From positions 310,001-374,000 of the forward strand of contig JAQPZY010000853.1 of NCBI GenBank assembly GCA_029931535.1: 64,000 bases of DNA. Direction: 5' to 3'. This document shows, piece after piece, positions 23,276-35,317 of this stretch (the stretch's first letter is position 1; each line of letters starts with the position of its first letter). The translations under genes were made by a program, and so were the position numbers. The DNA comes from Margaritifera margaritifera (taxonomy: Eukaryota > Mollusca > Bivalvia > Unionida > Margaritiferidae). The notes below the pieces were generated by a model. The model worked only from the letters and a program-made list of their open reading frames with translations. It was not told where the DNA came from and searched no databases.

Positions 23276-25560
23276 AGCAGAAGCATTTAATGGTTGTTAT
23301 TTAGGTACTTAATATGTGACACCAATACGTTTTTTTTAAGCAGACTAAACATGTGTAGATATTTCCATTTGGCTGTTTCTGAATTAAATGATATTTTACA
23401 TACACATGTCCTCTCCACGTTTCACTACAGACTATAAAATTTTTAAAATGCCATGTACACATAAAATTTGTACTACAGGCAACATACGTATGTATTAAAT
23501 CCATGTCAAAATACCTCGTTTGTTTAAATTTGACCTTAATCGCAAAAGAAAATCTGGAATTATGTTACTGAAATAAACTTCTCACTTCATTACTTTGGGG
23601 GGCTAAAAGTTGCTATTTAAAAAATTGGTGATGGAATACAAGAGATTTTAAATTGTCAATTTTTTTAAATCTGGCAATTACTCTAAAATTTGCATCCCAT
23701 TTGCCTTATTTCTTATGGAGGGGGGGGGTAAATATTTTAAATCTGAAACATCTGATTTTTAAAAGGACACATTTTTTTGTATTTTCTATTAAGATGTTGT
23801 TACACATTATAAGATAATGGCTAGTAATGGTTGTTAACATCTAAGACTCATTCTAGTAAAAACAATTTACCCCCACAAATGTTATGAACATTAATAACAC
23901 ATTTCAGTGGCATTACCAACACCTACATTTTTTCTGTCCCCCAGAGCTGTCAATAATTAAAACAGTTATGACTTAATGTTCCTCACCCGGTCCTGTTATG
24001 TCTGGATGTATGATTAAGCAAAACCAGATTCATGGGATTTACATGAAAGATATTGCAGTATACTCTAACCTTGATTAGGTTACATAGATAATTATATCCT
24101 ACCATTTATATATAACAGTCTACATGACCTCTACTGCTACAGGGTGAAGTAATTATTATTATTCCCCTTAATGCTGGGATAGAAACCCTGTGGCTGCAGC
24201 CAACAACACTTGAAGGAGGAAAAATTGATTATCCATCATCCAGAGACCTCAATGGGGAGAAAAAGAACAAAAAAATGTTGTATCCTACATCTGATGAAAC
24301 CTTCAAAACTAGATGCAGATATACATTTTCAATTAGCCACAAAACTCACCTACTATTAATTAATGGGAACATGAAGAATACACCTCCATCAGCAACCGGT
24401 TAAAAGTAATTCCATGGTTTTGTGCTAATTACAGTGTACATGTACACAGCTGCTGTTACTCCATTGTATAAAAGTAAGCTCTACTGCTAGGCAAAGCAGC
24501 AAGGTGTATATATTCATTTACCTTGCTTCACGTTGAGTATACTGGCATGTATATGTACACATATACAAATATACATATATATATATATAGCCACTAATAC
24601 ATAAGATACACAATACATGTATTCCTCACCAACCTCCCTCCCTCTCACTATTGTAAGTGCAACCGATGTAACTGTGCTGTGTTGTGGAAACCCAGCATAC
24701 CGCCTGTTGCCAGTCATTACTAAACATCTCCTACTGGTAGATACCAAGATCTGTGCACAATGTTAATTGAGACAGCTGTAAACATCATATCCAACCTTCT
24801 ACAAAAATTTGAACCACAATAGCCACACCTTTAGTGTCACAGGTCCACACCTTTACATTGGTCCATGATTGTACAGGATTTTTTTAATGCTTTTTCCAAC
24901 ACCATCATTTCCCTTCAAGCCAGCCATTTTGTTCAACTTGGTCTCCACAGAGATGGAATGAATAAATCAATACACCCTCTGCATTTCTAGAGAATATCTC
25001 AAAATACAAAGGCAATATTGAACGCCTGAGTAGTGCAAAAATCCTAGCGTATTAATGTTACTGCTGCTGGTGATACCAATAACTGTGATGACCAAAATAG
25101 TGAAATAACTGACAAATGTGCTTTCGTAAATTGCTGTAATAAAAATGACAACTTAGTTGCCAAATAATAATCAAGAATAGCTGTTCAAATGTAATCACCT
25201 GGTCTCGTTTTTCACCACATCATCAATATCAATATCAATATCAATATCAATTAGGTACATGTATTTCTAATTTGCATCCCCTGATGTGCTCTAAAATTTC
25301 TTCTTGGTGTTTCATTTTTTTTAACTTGGATGAAAATCTCAGGTATTTCATTTATTTACTTAGTTCAGTCTTCTGCAGGTTGCTTCAACATAAATAACGT
25401 AAATCACAATATTCTAGCATCAATAAATTTTGCGAATCTTGAATTTCAGCATGTTAATAATTTTTGTGACTTGCTAATGTGCAAAACTGTAAATTATTTT
25501 TGGTAGTTAGAACACACAAACTAGGTATCTTAGGTCTAACAGGTCATAATGGTTTATGTT
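23276..25560. other. No gene seen
   Basis: AT-rich. Holds a G run at 23722-23730, a TA/TG-rich microsatellite at 24555-24590 and a (ATCAAT)n run at 25226-25250. No supported ORF. Confidence 0.45.
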
Positions 25561-26409
25561 ACCTAAACAAGAGTCCCTCAAAAGAACTGATGCTCTACAG
25601 GCCAAAAAGAACTTCCAAGAATCCAAAATAAACCTTTTTCTTCTTTTTAAATGCTGAGTATTTAAACCAACTTGCAGCCATATTGGATGTAAGACTCACC
25701 ATTTTCATTGAGGACTAACTTGACATCTTAAGAAGTCTTTTGGTGAAAACTCCATGCTGATATATGACCATTAATTCAGAACAAGTCAATTTTATAGGTA
25801 GCCTTCAATGTGGCAAATATTGGATGTATTGGATGTAAGATCAGCACCATTTCCATTTTGGTGAAAACCCATATAAAAATGACCATCCATTCAGGAGTAG
25901 TAATAACATGATTTTCAAAATGGACACCATAGTGGTCATATATCAGATGTCAGATCATCATCATTTTCATTTAGGAAAAGAAGTCTCCTGGTGAAAACTC
26001 CATGTTAATATGACTTTCAGTTTAGGCAGAGTAGCAATAAAAAGATTTCCAAAGAAGCCAGAATTACAGCCCTATTGAATGTCATATCAGCATACCATTT
26101 TTATTTTCAACTAACCACACATCATATGAAGTCTTCTAGTGAAAACCCCATGTCCATATGCCCATCCATTCAGGAGTAGTGATAACAAGATTTTCAAGAT
26201 GGCCACCATGGAGGCCATATTGGATGTTGGATTGGCACCCTTTTGACGTCACAAGAAGTGAAAACACCACGTCAATATGACCATCTGTTGAAGAGGACTA
26301 GTGATGGCCACTATGGCAGCTATATTGGATGTCAGATTGGCACCATTTTCATCCAGAACCAACTAGAGATCTTAAGAAATCTTTTAGTGAAGACCACATG
26401 TCAATATAA

Positions 26410-26708
26410 GGCACAAAAAAAAATATGTGTGTTTCCGGTCGGCCGACTGTCCCTGTTTCTCATTGCCGACCATAGCACTTTTTATCCCCCCCCCCCAAAA
26501 AAAATTTATTTTAAAAAAAATCACATTGCCGAAATTGATTTGTGCATCTAATTGAGCTGGTTTTTCCCAGTGCTTTAAAGTGCTTGAAATATTATTTGAT
26601 TTATATATAATGTAAAAAGAAAAAAAAAATAGAAAAAAGAAACAAAACCTGCCTACCCTACATTTTTAACCATTGCAATAGGAAACATACAATTTTTTTT
26701 CTTCGGCC
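26410..26708. mobile_element. 299-bp MITE, probably PIF/Harbinger type
   Basis: Left end 'ggcacaaaaaaaaatatgtg' + 'tgtttcc' pairs with right end 'ggaaacatacaa' + 'tttttttttcttcggcc', giving TIRs of about 28 bp. TAA stands on both sides (26407-26409 and 26709-26711). The interruption is clean: the core unit reads 'catgtcaatataa' before and 'taaccatccattta' after. A 3-bp TAA duplication and GG-starting TIRs suggest PIF/Harbinger. No coding capacity. Confidence 0.75.
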
Positions 26709-26807
26709 TAACCATCCATTTAGGGAAAGTAGCAATAACAAGATTTTCAAACTGGTAGCAGTGGCAGCCATATTAGATGTCCACAGTGCATTATTTTCAT
26801 TTAGAAC

Positions 26808-27180
26808 CAGTGTTGCACATAGAGTGCGGGCTCACAGGTTACCCGCAATTTTTTTTCCCATGTCACCCAAGTCTTGACCCTGTGCGCCCTCATGGGTACA
26901 CTTTTTCATCAGAAAAAATAAAAAAATATGCCTACAACTTTACATTAATGGGTGTCCACCCATGATTCTGTTGGAGCTAGCAATGTCCAAAGTCACAAAA
27001 GGTGGTAAAACTGTATGATGATAATGAATATCTATTTTAAAACAATGTATCTGGCAATAAAAACATTAAAAGTTTGTGATAGTTGGCCGAGTTGCAATAT
27101 AAACTACTTCACAGCCGTTAGTGTCAATATTTTCATGTGAAAGTCACCCCTATGGCGAGGAAGATTTTATTTATTTTGAG
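26808..27180. mobile_element. hAT-like insertion, left end clear, right end not found
   Basis: 'cagtgttgcacatagagtgc' + 'gggctcacagg' + 'acccgcaatttttttt' matches the inverted right end of the 14442-15252 element. It interrupts the core unit after 'catttagaac'. No complementary terminus is visible before the host element's tail resumes near 27185, so the right end is decayed or deleted. Confidence 0.5.
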
Positions 27181-27458
27181 GTTGACAAAAGTTTGTTGGC
27201 TATCTTTGCAGTAGTTTATGAAGAGTAATGATGACAAATTTTTGTTAACCAACACCAAATGCCAGATAAATGGCCATCTTATGAACTCTTCTGGTTTATG
27301 CTTGGTAGAGCTAAAAAATACAATGTGTTCTCATGCTATGTTAAGGAAGCACTCAAGAAATTAATGTTTTAAAATATATAAAGATAATCCAACTACAAAT
27401 AAATCTCAGCCGATGATAAGGATATTCAAATAAAATTGTAATAATGCACCAATTGTAA

Positions 27459-27650
27459 TGGGACCCATGGTTGCTAAGTTGAGACTCATAATCCAAGGGT
27501 CACAGGTTCAATATCCACCAGACCAGACCAGCTCAGCTGCCTCAGGGTGTCCTTGCGAAAGGCATTTAGCATCCATTTCCTCAGTGTGATATAGCCAATA
27601 ATGTGCTAAAAGTACTGTTAAAACCAACAAAAAACAAAACCACTGCAGTA
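27459..27650 (+). repeat. tRNA-derived SINE, second copy
   Basis: Degenerate tRNA-like head ('ccatggttgctaagttgaga', B-box-like 'ggttcaatatcc'), then 'gaaaggcatttagcatccat', 'cctcagtgtgatatagccaa' and 'aatgtgctaaaagtactgtt', ending in 'aaaccaacaaaaaac'. Body and tail match the copy at 3006-3221. Confidence 0.7.
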
Positions 27651-27654
27651 TTAT

Positions 27655-28506
27655 TAACAAGAGTCTCTCAAAAGGACTGACACTCCACTACCTAACAAGA
27701 ATTTCCAGGAATTACAGATTAAACCATTTCTTCTAATTACTGAGTGTTGAAACCCATCTCTGATATTTCTGAGCCATACCAAGATTTTCTAAATGGCCGC
27801 TGTGGCAGTCATATTAACACATAAGATCAGCAACATTTTCATTTAGGGCCAACTAGACATTATAAGAAGTCTTGGTGAAAAAAAAAACCATGACAATATG
27901 ACCAACCATTCAGGAGAAGTAGCGGTAAAATTTTCAAGATAGACATCATGGTGGCCATACTGGATATAAGATCTGCACCATTTTCATATAGGACAAGCTA
28001 GATATCATAAAAAGTCTTTCAGTGAAAGCCCATGTCAACATAACCATCCATTCAAAAGGAGTAGCTACAACAAGATTTTCAAGATGGCTGGTGTGGCAGC
28101 AATATCAGATGTCAGATCATGATCATTTTTATTTAGGAAAACTAAATATCATCACAAGTCTTTTGGTGAAAACCCACTGTCAATATGGCCATCCATTCAG
28201 ATAAAGTAGTTATAAGATTTTCAAGATGGCCACCAGAACAGCCATATTTGATTTCATATAGGCATCATTTTCATTTAGAATCAACTTGACACCATAATAG
28301 ATGTCTGAGGAGGATCATTTTCATTTAGGACCAATTAAACCCTGGGGTGAATGTGTGTGTAAAGTTTCATGGCAATCCTCCAAGTAGTTTAGGCACAGTA
28401 GCAAAAATAAACTTGTGCTAATGGAATGAGAGACAACAGAAGTATGATGGGCAACAAGCCATCACATAAGTTCTTCTGGTCCATGACCAGCAAGTAGAGC
28501 TAAAAA
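27655..28506 (+). mobile_element. Core-repeat element with head, ~146-bp units and complete 3' tail
   Basis: Head 'acaagagtctctcaaaagga' at 27658, about four units, then the tail from 28335: 'gggtgaatgtgtgtgtaaag', 'tttcatggcaatcctccaag', 'tagtttaggcacagtagc' and 'cttgtgctaatgg'. The end (about 28460-28506) is 'cataagttcttctggtccat' + 'gaccagcaagtagagctaaa', an imperfect hairpin near the terminus as in Helitron-like elements. No coding content. Confidence 0.8.
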
Positions 28507-29968
28507 CATCTACTGCACTATCTACACCCACCCGCTCTTTAGCATAACATAATTTACAAGTTGTCAAACATCGGATTTTATACGGAAATATACTGTACCG
28601 ATCACCAGAAGGTTCTTTCAATCAACCGCAACTCTAGAGCTATGAGAAAAACCAGTATGTGTCAAAAAGCAATCAACATGTGCTTTTGTGTTTTGCAGAC
28701 AAATCTGTCTGCATGCAATATCTATCAAGTTTTATGAAAAAGTGAGATAAGACCCCAAATCACACAACATAACCAATACATGTTTGGAGGCTGATTTATC
28801 ATGCTAAATTTCTGATGGTTCAATTGGAGATGTTTCTTCAGCAAGGTATAAACAAATGTGTCCCAAAGACCGCTGTTTATCTCACAAAGATTAACTGTTG
28901 TGTAATATGAAGACCCTAGATGAGAGATCACTATCTTGTGAGACTTCTTTTGGCAAAAGTGTCCATCTCTCAACACTGATTTCACTTGGGGGGGGGGGGC
29001 AATGTACCATGTGCTGAAATGAATGGATAAGCTCAAGTTATTTTCAGGTCAAGAATCTGAAATAAATTCACCAAAAATATATTTTACAAACCCCACCAGA
29101 TCATTCTAAATATTCCTAGATGTAAAACTTTTGACCCATGCATACCAGCTCTCTTTTTTCATAACCACCATAACCATACATTTTCAAAACCAGAAAAACA
29201 GGATGAAAACAAAATAAAGCCTCTCTTTAATCTTGCAGATGGAGGCAGAAAAAAAACTGAATATTCATCATGGCCTACTGAAGTTTGGCAACGCATGGTG
29301 AAAGAATCTCTTTTCTGATGATGAATTCAGATCAATCAATAAGGCAGGCAGCCTGCTTGACAAAGCAGCAGCAAGGGCAGAAATAACAAAAGCTGACTTC
29401 TTACTAAAACACCCATAGTTACTTTGGAAAAAGTCAGTGAATGATATAGCCAGCCACACTTCAACTATTGCATTATTCTCATAAATCTGAGACTTATCTA
29501 AAAGGCTACTGCACCCTAAAGTATCTGCAATAAAATCTTACATACATAATCTCAGTTCTAAAGTTATTAGTGAAAAATATTCCAATACATCATCACTGCT
29601 TCCTGGTCTATTCCACCATTTGTTAAGACCAGATCAATAGGTTTACTCTCCTTCAACAGTACATGGTTTTCTAAACCTGGCGTAGAACCAGATCTTGTTT
29701 TCTACAAAATCTAGCACATGATCAGAAGTTTTATTTTTTTTAACTCAATACATATAATGATTCAAAATCAATTTCTTTGATCAAGACTGAAGTTTTTATC
29801 TGTACACTTTTGCTGTTTTTCACTGTTTGATGCCAGATTTGCCGATTCAAAGAATAGAGACTACTTGAAATCAAGGTAAAATAATTTTCAAGATAGATTC
29901 CAAAATTTAAATTAAACAGTATACATCAACTTTGCCTTAAATGTCATTGAGTCCAAACTTGGATCTAA
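28507..29968. other. No gene supported
   Basis: Contains a G run at 28987-28999. A - strand stretch at about 29600-29660 reads IDLVLTN in one frame, a phrase common near the end of LINE endonuclease domains, but stops surround it and the rest is not convincing. Confidence 0.35.
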
Positions 29969-29976
29969 CAACAGGG

Positions 29977-31302
29977 CAGGGCTGAGCAAATCCCATAGCC
30001 CAACGTCCCGGACTAATCATTTTTGAAGCCGGGCAAGTACAATTTTCCAAGTCGCTAGTCCGGAACAAGTGCTTTTTACAAAAGTCGGGCTAGTCCTTAT
30101 TTTCGTGCTTTAATCACTATATCTACCTTTATTTGGCCAATCATGCCCTCCGGGCGTACTGAATACTTGATTCTACCCCTCTTTGTGTATACATTTACAT
30201 CCTGTTACCGCTTGACTGCATATTGGGCTAAGCGACCAAATTATCGGCAAATCAAAACACGTCAAACAAAAGAAAGCCAGTATGATCAATTAGTAGTGTT
30301 TTAAGCGGCTTTGTTGCATTGAGTTTACTCAAGCCAGATTATCACGAGCGGCTCACTATGATTTTAATCCAGCGAATCAGTGTAATTAAATTAATGAAAG
30401 GTACTTTACCAACATCAGTGTTGGTTTCTTTTATGAACTGATTAAATGACAGTAATGATTCTTTAATTTTTAATTGATTATACAGATGATTAACTTCCAC
30501 GTGCGATATTGCAAAGTTACTCTGTGGATAAAATGAGTTTGCTAAATTATTTTCGCAAGGAAGGTAATAAAACGGCAATTCGGAGAAGGAAAATTTGTTT
30601 GAAAGTGGAGGGATCAAACGTAAGACTGATTCTGAGTGTGCAGTAGCTATTTCTCCAAAGAGACATAAGCAACAATCTGTGATGGCAAAAATTGTCAAAT
30701 ATGACACTATTAAGAGACAGAGAAATTTTCAGCCGCATTGGGTTGATTGTTATCCCTGGCTTGAATGTATTGACTCGGAAGGAAAAATGTTTTGCAGTTA
30801 TTGCAAACAATATCCAAAACTGGCACAGGTTGGAAATTCACCCAGTGTATTTGTCAGTGGAAGTGACAATTTCAGGATTGAACCAATCCAGTCTCATGAC
30901 ATTTCTGGACCCCACAAGGCTTGTGTAGCACAATATATGCATGACACTAGCCAGCATGTGCAGAAAATCAGTGAAGTCAGAGTTGCCGACACTTCTACTA
31001 GGAAAGGCCTTTTCAAATCCATCAGCTAAAACATATATATATGAACCTGAAGAAGCCAAATGTATAACAACCAATGTTTTTGAAAAATTAAATTCTTTTA
31101 AGAAATAATTATGTTGTATATTATTTTGTTTGTTTTTTCTATGGATTAAGTATATACATCTCATCAAATCTCGGCAAGTGATTACCATTTTGGGACCAGT
31201 GAAAAGTAAGGTGGGACTAGTGAAGAGTAAGGTGGGACTAGTGAATTTTCTGAAACCACTTGTCCTGGACTAGTGGTTAAAAATAAAATTTGCTCAGCCC
31301 TG
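29977..31302 (+). mobile_element. hAT transposon, internally deleted, with perfect 8-bp target duplication
   Basis: TIRs 'cagggctgagcaaat' (29977) and 'atttgctcagccctg' (ending 31302) are perfect inverses over 15 bp. Both are flanked by CAACAGGG (29969-29976 and 31303-31310), an 8-bp target duplication diagnostic of hAT. 'ggactagt' words are repeated near both ends. The element is 1326 bp and retains only the N-terminal zinc-finger part of a transposase. The perfect duplication and TIRs suggest recent insertion. Confidence 0.9.
30533..31029 (+). pseudogene. hAT transposase N-terminus with TTF/BED-like zinc finger
   Basis: An ATG at 30533 opens MSLLNYFRKEG, a start like that of KIAA1586/ZNF862-type hAT proteins, but that frame stops. 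A one- or two-base shift near 30565 leads into the long frame from 30571 to 31029. That frame holds a basic segment (SPKRHKQ) and then a zinc-finger region at about 30720-30920: RNFQPHWVDCYPWL, MFCSYCKQ, SVFVSGSDNFR, SHDISGPHKAC. This is the W...YPWL / C-x2-C / H-x5-H pattern of TTF-type fingers in hAT transposases, which bind the transposon ends. The catalytic RNase-H-like and dimerisation domains are absent. Stops at 31027-31029, 273 bp before the right TIR. Expression is unknown. Confidence 0.75.
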
Positions 31303-31664
31303 CAACAGGGGTCAAACTAGTCTTGAATTTTAGGGAGAAGTGACTTCTCCTTTAGGACAGAATGGAAGAAGTAAGAGCTGAACAGGGAGAAGTGGGAGAA
31401 AAGCAAAAAATGCAATGTATATATAGATATATATGTGTGTGTATGTGTGTGTGCTTTGGTTCTCTTATGTGAACTGTATCCTCTATTTCTCATTCTTATT
31501 TGCATTTAACACTGGTTTTAAGCAATACTTTATCTTTATTTTCAAGTAGAAAATTCTGTTGCATGTATATTATAAACACATTTTCTAAGTGTATGAATGT
31601 ATCATATTCATATGCAGTGTATTCATACTTGAAAGTGTGTATGTTTGGATGAAGAGATATTAGG
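31303..31664. other. No gene seen; TA/TG microsatellite
   Basis: A TATA/TGTG microsatellite spans about 31417-31452. No supported ORF. Confidence 0.5.
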
Positions 31665-32233
31665 CATTGTATTTTGGCCATATGACTTCAAAAGAGCAGA
31701 GCAGAAACTATACATTGTAATTAATTCTAACTGATAGGAGTACCTAGATTACTGTATTGTAATCACAGATCGGTAAAAATACGTAATCAACTGCCTCTTA
31801 AGCAAGATATTTAATATTTTTTAGTTTCTAAAACTATACTAGAAAATGGCAATTGAGAACATTTCTAAACAAGTTTGAAGCAACCCCTTTTACATGTACA
31901 TGAGAGCAAATGCACAGGTGTCTTCACACCATACTGTTCATCCATTCAAACCACAGTGGTCACTGATATTATGGGTGAGTAACCTGAACTTTACAACTAC
32001 ATGTACATGTTTAGGGAGTTCATTCAAAATTAAATGTGAAACTTTCGGACTGTCAATTTTGTGTGAAGTTTTGAAAAGTAGAAATATTAAATTGCTTGTT
32101 CTAGTGGCAGCTGATGAACTATTTATACCTATTTGTAATTACAATGATGTAATATAGGTACTCATATCAGTCAGAATTACAATATATAGTTTCTAATGTA
32201 CTCATGTGAAGTCATATGGCCAAAATACATGGC
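31665..32233. mobile_element. TIR element with ~80-bp inverted ends
   Basis: Left 31668-31755 ('tgtattttggccatatgact', 'agaaactatacattgtaatt', 'ctaactgataggagtaccta') and right 32150-32232 are inverse copies at about 80% over some 80 bp. The interior (about 400 bp) has no domain; the ORF at 31894-32157 runs into the right TIR and is unlikely to be real. No clear target duplication. Superfamily unknown. Confidence 0.7.
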
Positions 32234-33236
32234 GTTGAGACCAAGAAGAGCACATAAACCTTAAGGGACCATCCATTTAATAAACTCAAACTCTGATGTT
32301 TAATTTAACTGTTGCTGATAAGACATGACCTTAGGTACATGTATTCATCAATGATGAACTGAAGCATTAAAGCCGATACATAAATGAACTAGATCCTTCT
32401 TTCCAACTGAATTGGCACACAGCCAAGTACAAATACAGTGCCACACATGCCATGTGGGTGCATCTATTTTTAGAAACAGGGATGTTCTTAATATGACCAC
32501 TAACACTTTTTAGTTTTATTACAACATTCCAAAGATAGAATTGAAAATTTATGCTTTTAATATTTGTCTACGTACTCATAATATCATCGTACATTGGTTA
32601 GATGTTATTTGCTTCATTGCTTTTTTTGTATTTTCAAATAAATGGGTGATATAAATAAACAACCTTGACGTTACTGCACCTCTTGAATTCCACAACATAG
32701 CATTGTCCCATATGTTCCTGACCTAAAAAAAGTTATTTGCAGGCTAAATCTTCTATCACATAATATTTAGACTTAGCTTTCTATGAATTGTATATTTTCC
32801 TTAATTTATGTACCCAATGAATTATGAAAACACACATTCTAAGAGGTACTTCCTATACACAGCGATGTCCACCATTATTACCCATTGATAGGTTCACTAA
32901 CAGTTTCAAACTGATTTTATGAAGAAAATAATGCAAGCACGGCAGATACAATCTTCAGAAGATATATTTAGAAAGTGCTTTCACTGATTCTATTCTTAAA
33001 ACTCTAATTGTTGTTAACATATTAATGTTTCAAGTTTCAAAACACAGGTTGGTACGTTTTCATCAACAAATGATAACATGCAGAAATCAGGCAGTGATAA
33101 CAAATGAAATTGGGGGGGGGGGAGGGAGGTCAATGGTCACTTGGCTATTAAAACACATGCCTGTGAATGTGCAAAAGTTAGTTTTGTTGGTGCAGTTGAT
33201 ATCTCCACCCACTAGGTTGCATGCAATACATTTCGC
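32234..33236. other. No gene seen
   Basis: AT-rich; a G run at 33112-33128 interrupts a short + ORF (33025-33285) that has no recognisable domain. Confidence 0.45.
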
Positions 33237-33237
33237 C

Positions 33238-33840
33238 TGGGCAGTGATGCCAACCCTAGAGAATAAAAAATGTGAGCACAGCTAACCATAGAAAAAAAAT
33301 CTGAGCAGATCCACGATTACGTGGTGAAGCTATCTTAACATCGGTCCTACACCACATACAAAACACAAACTCGTCACCAAGTCTAGATTTTGTCATGCTA
33401 GGAAAATCTTCAGCGTACTTCTCACAAAATTTCTGTTCGTGCTTTCTCTTTTTTTAGTTTTGGTTGCAGATCCAACTCAGGAGACGGCATTTTGAGAAAA
33501 ATTCAAGATTTCATGGCCAACTGATAACTACTACATGTACACTCAATGGTGTCCATTCATTATCAAGCTGTGTATAATCCCAAAACGAGGCCAAGTGCTA
33601 ATGTGATTATGGTATAAGTGGCCCAATCGAATGTCTCACTGAACATGTAAGCGACCAAACAAGGAAGTGGGAGAGATCAAGTTTCATTTTGCTGCTATCA
33701 TCTATTTTTTCTCTATTTTTTTTTTGCATAAATAAAACATTTTTCTGAAAGTCAGAAATATCAGAGTTTTTTGTGTTTTATCGGAGCTCTGATTTTTCTT
33801 GGAAAATGGCTTAACTCGGAGGAGTTGGCATCTCTGCCTG
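33238..33840. mobile_element. Possible short hAT-like TIR element
   Basis: 'gggcagtgatgccaaccct' at 33239 is roughly inverse to 'ggagttggcatctctgcctg' ending at 33840, with 'atcagag...ctctgat' words inside. No target duplication is visible. No coding content. Confidence 0.4.
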
Positions 33841-33919
33841 AAGCTTACCACACTGTAACTGTTTGGCTGGGTTGAGGGAGCATTTCAAAAGCCATAAACT
33901 ACTACCACTCAGTTTACAT

Positions 33920-34625
33920 CTAAAAAAATAATGGGGCGAAGTCGTTTTCACTTTCATAATAGAAAAAGGCAAAGTTTACATTTTTTTGTGACTTAGTTGC
34001 CCACTTCGCCTGGTAGCATCACCCCTGAACAAGAAATGTGTCCAAATGACATGGATGCCCCTGCCAATATGTAATTGAAGGGCAAAGTTCTACCATACAC
34101 AGGGGTCATAACTCCATACAATTTATTTGGAACACAGTTAAAATCCATATTCAACTACATCTTCTTGACATAAAACCTCATACCAAATCTGGTTTCAATC
34201 AAACAAATCCTTCATAAACTATTGAGTGAAGACTTAAGGGCAAAGTTCGAAGTCCAACAGGGCCCATAACTCAATTAAAATTTGCTGGAAAATGATGAAA
34301 TTCAAACCTAACTAGATCTTCTTTACGTAAAGCTTCATATTTAATTTGGTTTCAATCCATGAATTCATTTAAAAGTTACCGAGCAGAAAATGCAGTGCAA
34401 AGTTCTAAGTCAAAGAGGGACCATAACTGTTATAAATAATTGCATGCCTCTGCCATATCTATCCAGAAGAGCTGTGCATCACCTGCTTGGTTGTGATATG
34501 GTACATAAAACCTCATACCAAATCTGGTTTCAATCAAACAAATCCTTTATAAACTTGGGTGGCGATACAATACATCCCACTATATGTATCATACAGTTAG
34601 CTGGCAATATAATGCATACTGCAAT
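33920..34625 (+). repeat. Core-repeat array of a fourth family (~150-165-bp units)
   Basis: Units carry 'gggcaaagttctaccatac', 'agggcccataactcaatt', 'taaaacctcataccaaatct', 'ggtttcaatcaaacaaatcc' and 'ttcataaactattgagtg', at about 34055-34225, 34226-34390 and 34391-34560. The ORF at 34390-34734 overlaps the last unit. Same strand sense as the other core arrays. Confidence 0.7.
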
Positions 34626-35000
34626 ACAGGAGTGTGTAATACTGATACCAACTCCTACCTGTCCGTTTGTCTTTGCATGTAATATCTATGTCCTGTGTTG
34701 GCATTCTAAGCATGTGCCAAGTTTACTAGCCTGAATATATCGTGATTGTTTTGCAGATTCTGCATATTGTTTTGTTATTAACCATACAATGCCTTTGCAA
34801 TTATTGACCCCTGAAACTCGCAATATTTCCAGACAAGAGCCTTAAATACAGCTGTCAAGTTTATGTTTACCAGTAGGATTTTGTCTGCCATTCAGGTCTA
34901 AGCAAAGCATTATGGAATCGGAAGTTACTTTTGTCTTTTGACATTAAATCTACAAATTATCTTTCATACCTGAATTTCCAATAAAAATGTGGTTTTGGGG
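34626..35000. other. No gene seen
   Basis: Spacer between the core array and a DIRS terminal block; nothing recognisable. Confidence 0.4.
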
Positions 35001-35004
35001 GCAA

Positions 35005-35281
35005 GGGGGTAAACTAGTTTTAATTATGTAATACTTACCTGTCACTATTGATTACCTTGCTCTTTCTGCAATGGAAAAACCTCCATCCATGCCAGATGCA
35101 CCATCCTCCTATTCAAGAAAGTCCTTAGGACACATGCATCAACCCAGTCTGACTTCCATGTACAACAGCATCTTTTCATTCTTTTCTAGGACCCGGACTA
35201 ATTTAGAAGGACAGAGCAGGGTGGGAGGAGGGCATCCATTAATGACAGACAAGTATTACAAAATTAAAATTAATTTTACCC
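35005..35281. repeat. DIRS terminal block (subfamily 2), possibly solo
   Basis: 35029-35155 ('taatacttacctgtcact', 'ctgcaatggaaaaacct', 'gccagatgcaccatcctcct', 'caacccagtctgact') is the inverse of 40490-40618. The block's edges are themselves inverse: 35009-35043 against 35248-35281 ('gacaagtattacaaaatta', 'aattaattttaccc'). It is either the outer left end of the 36.2-40.6 kb element, split by the core-repeat element at 35.3 kb, or an independent solo terminal repeat. Confidence 0.65.
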
Positions 35282-35317
35282 ACCCACCCACCAAAAAAAA
35301 CCCCAAAACAAAAACAA

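Larger units (their letters stand above)
25565..27320 (+). mobile_element. Core-repeat element, broken by two later insertions
   Basis: Head 'acaagagtccctcaaaagaa' at 25568, then degenerate ~146-bp units to 26409. The array is split by the 299-bp MITE at 26410-26708, continues at 26712-26807, and is split again by a hAT-like sequence starting at 26808. The tail resumes at about 27185 ('gaagagtaatgatgacaa') and ends at 27261-27316 with 'cttatgaactcttctggttt' and 'ggtagagctaaaa', matching the 3' end at 28.5 kb. Nested order: core element first, then both insertions. Confidence 0.75.

Noticed and set aside
29220..29720. Possible LINE endonuclease fragment (IDLVLTN on the - strand)
   Set aside because: Only a seven-residue phrase fits; surrounding frames are full of stops and no second motif is present.
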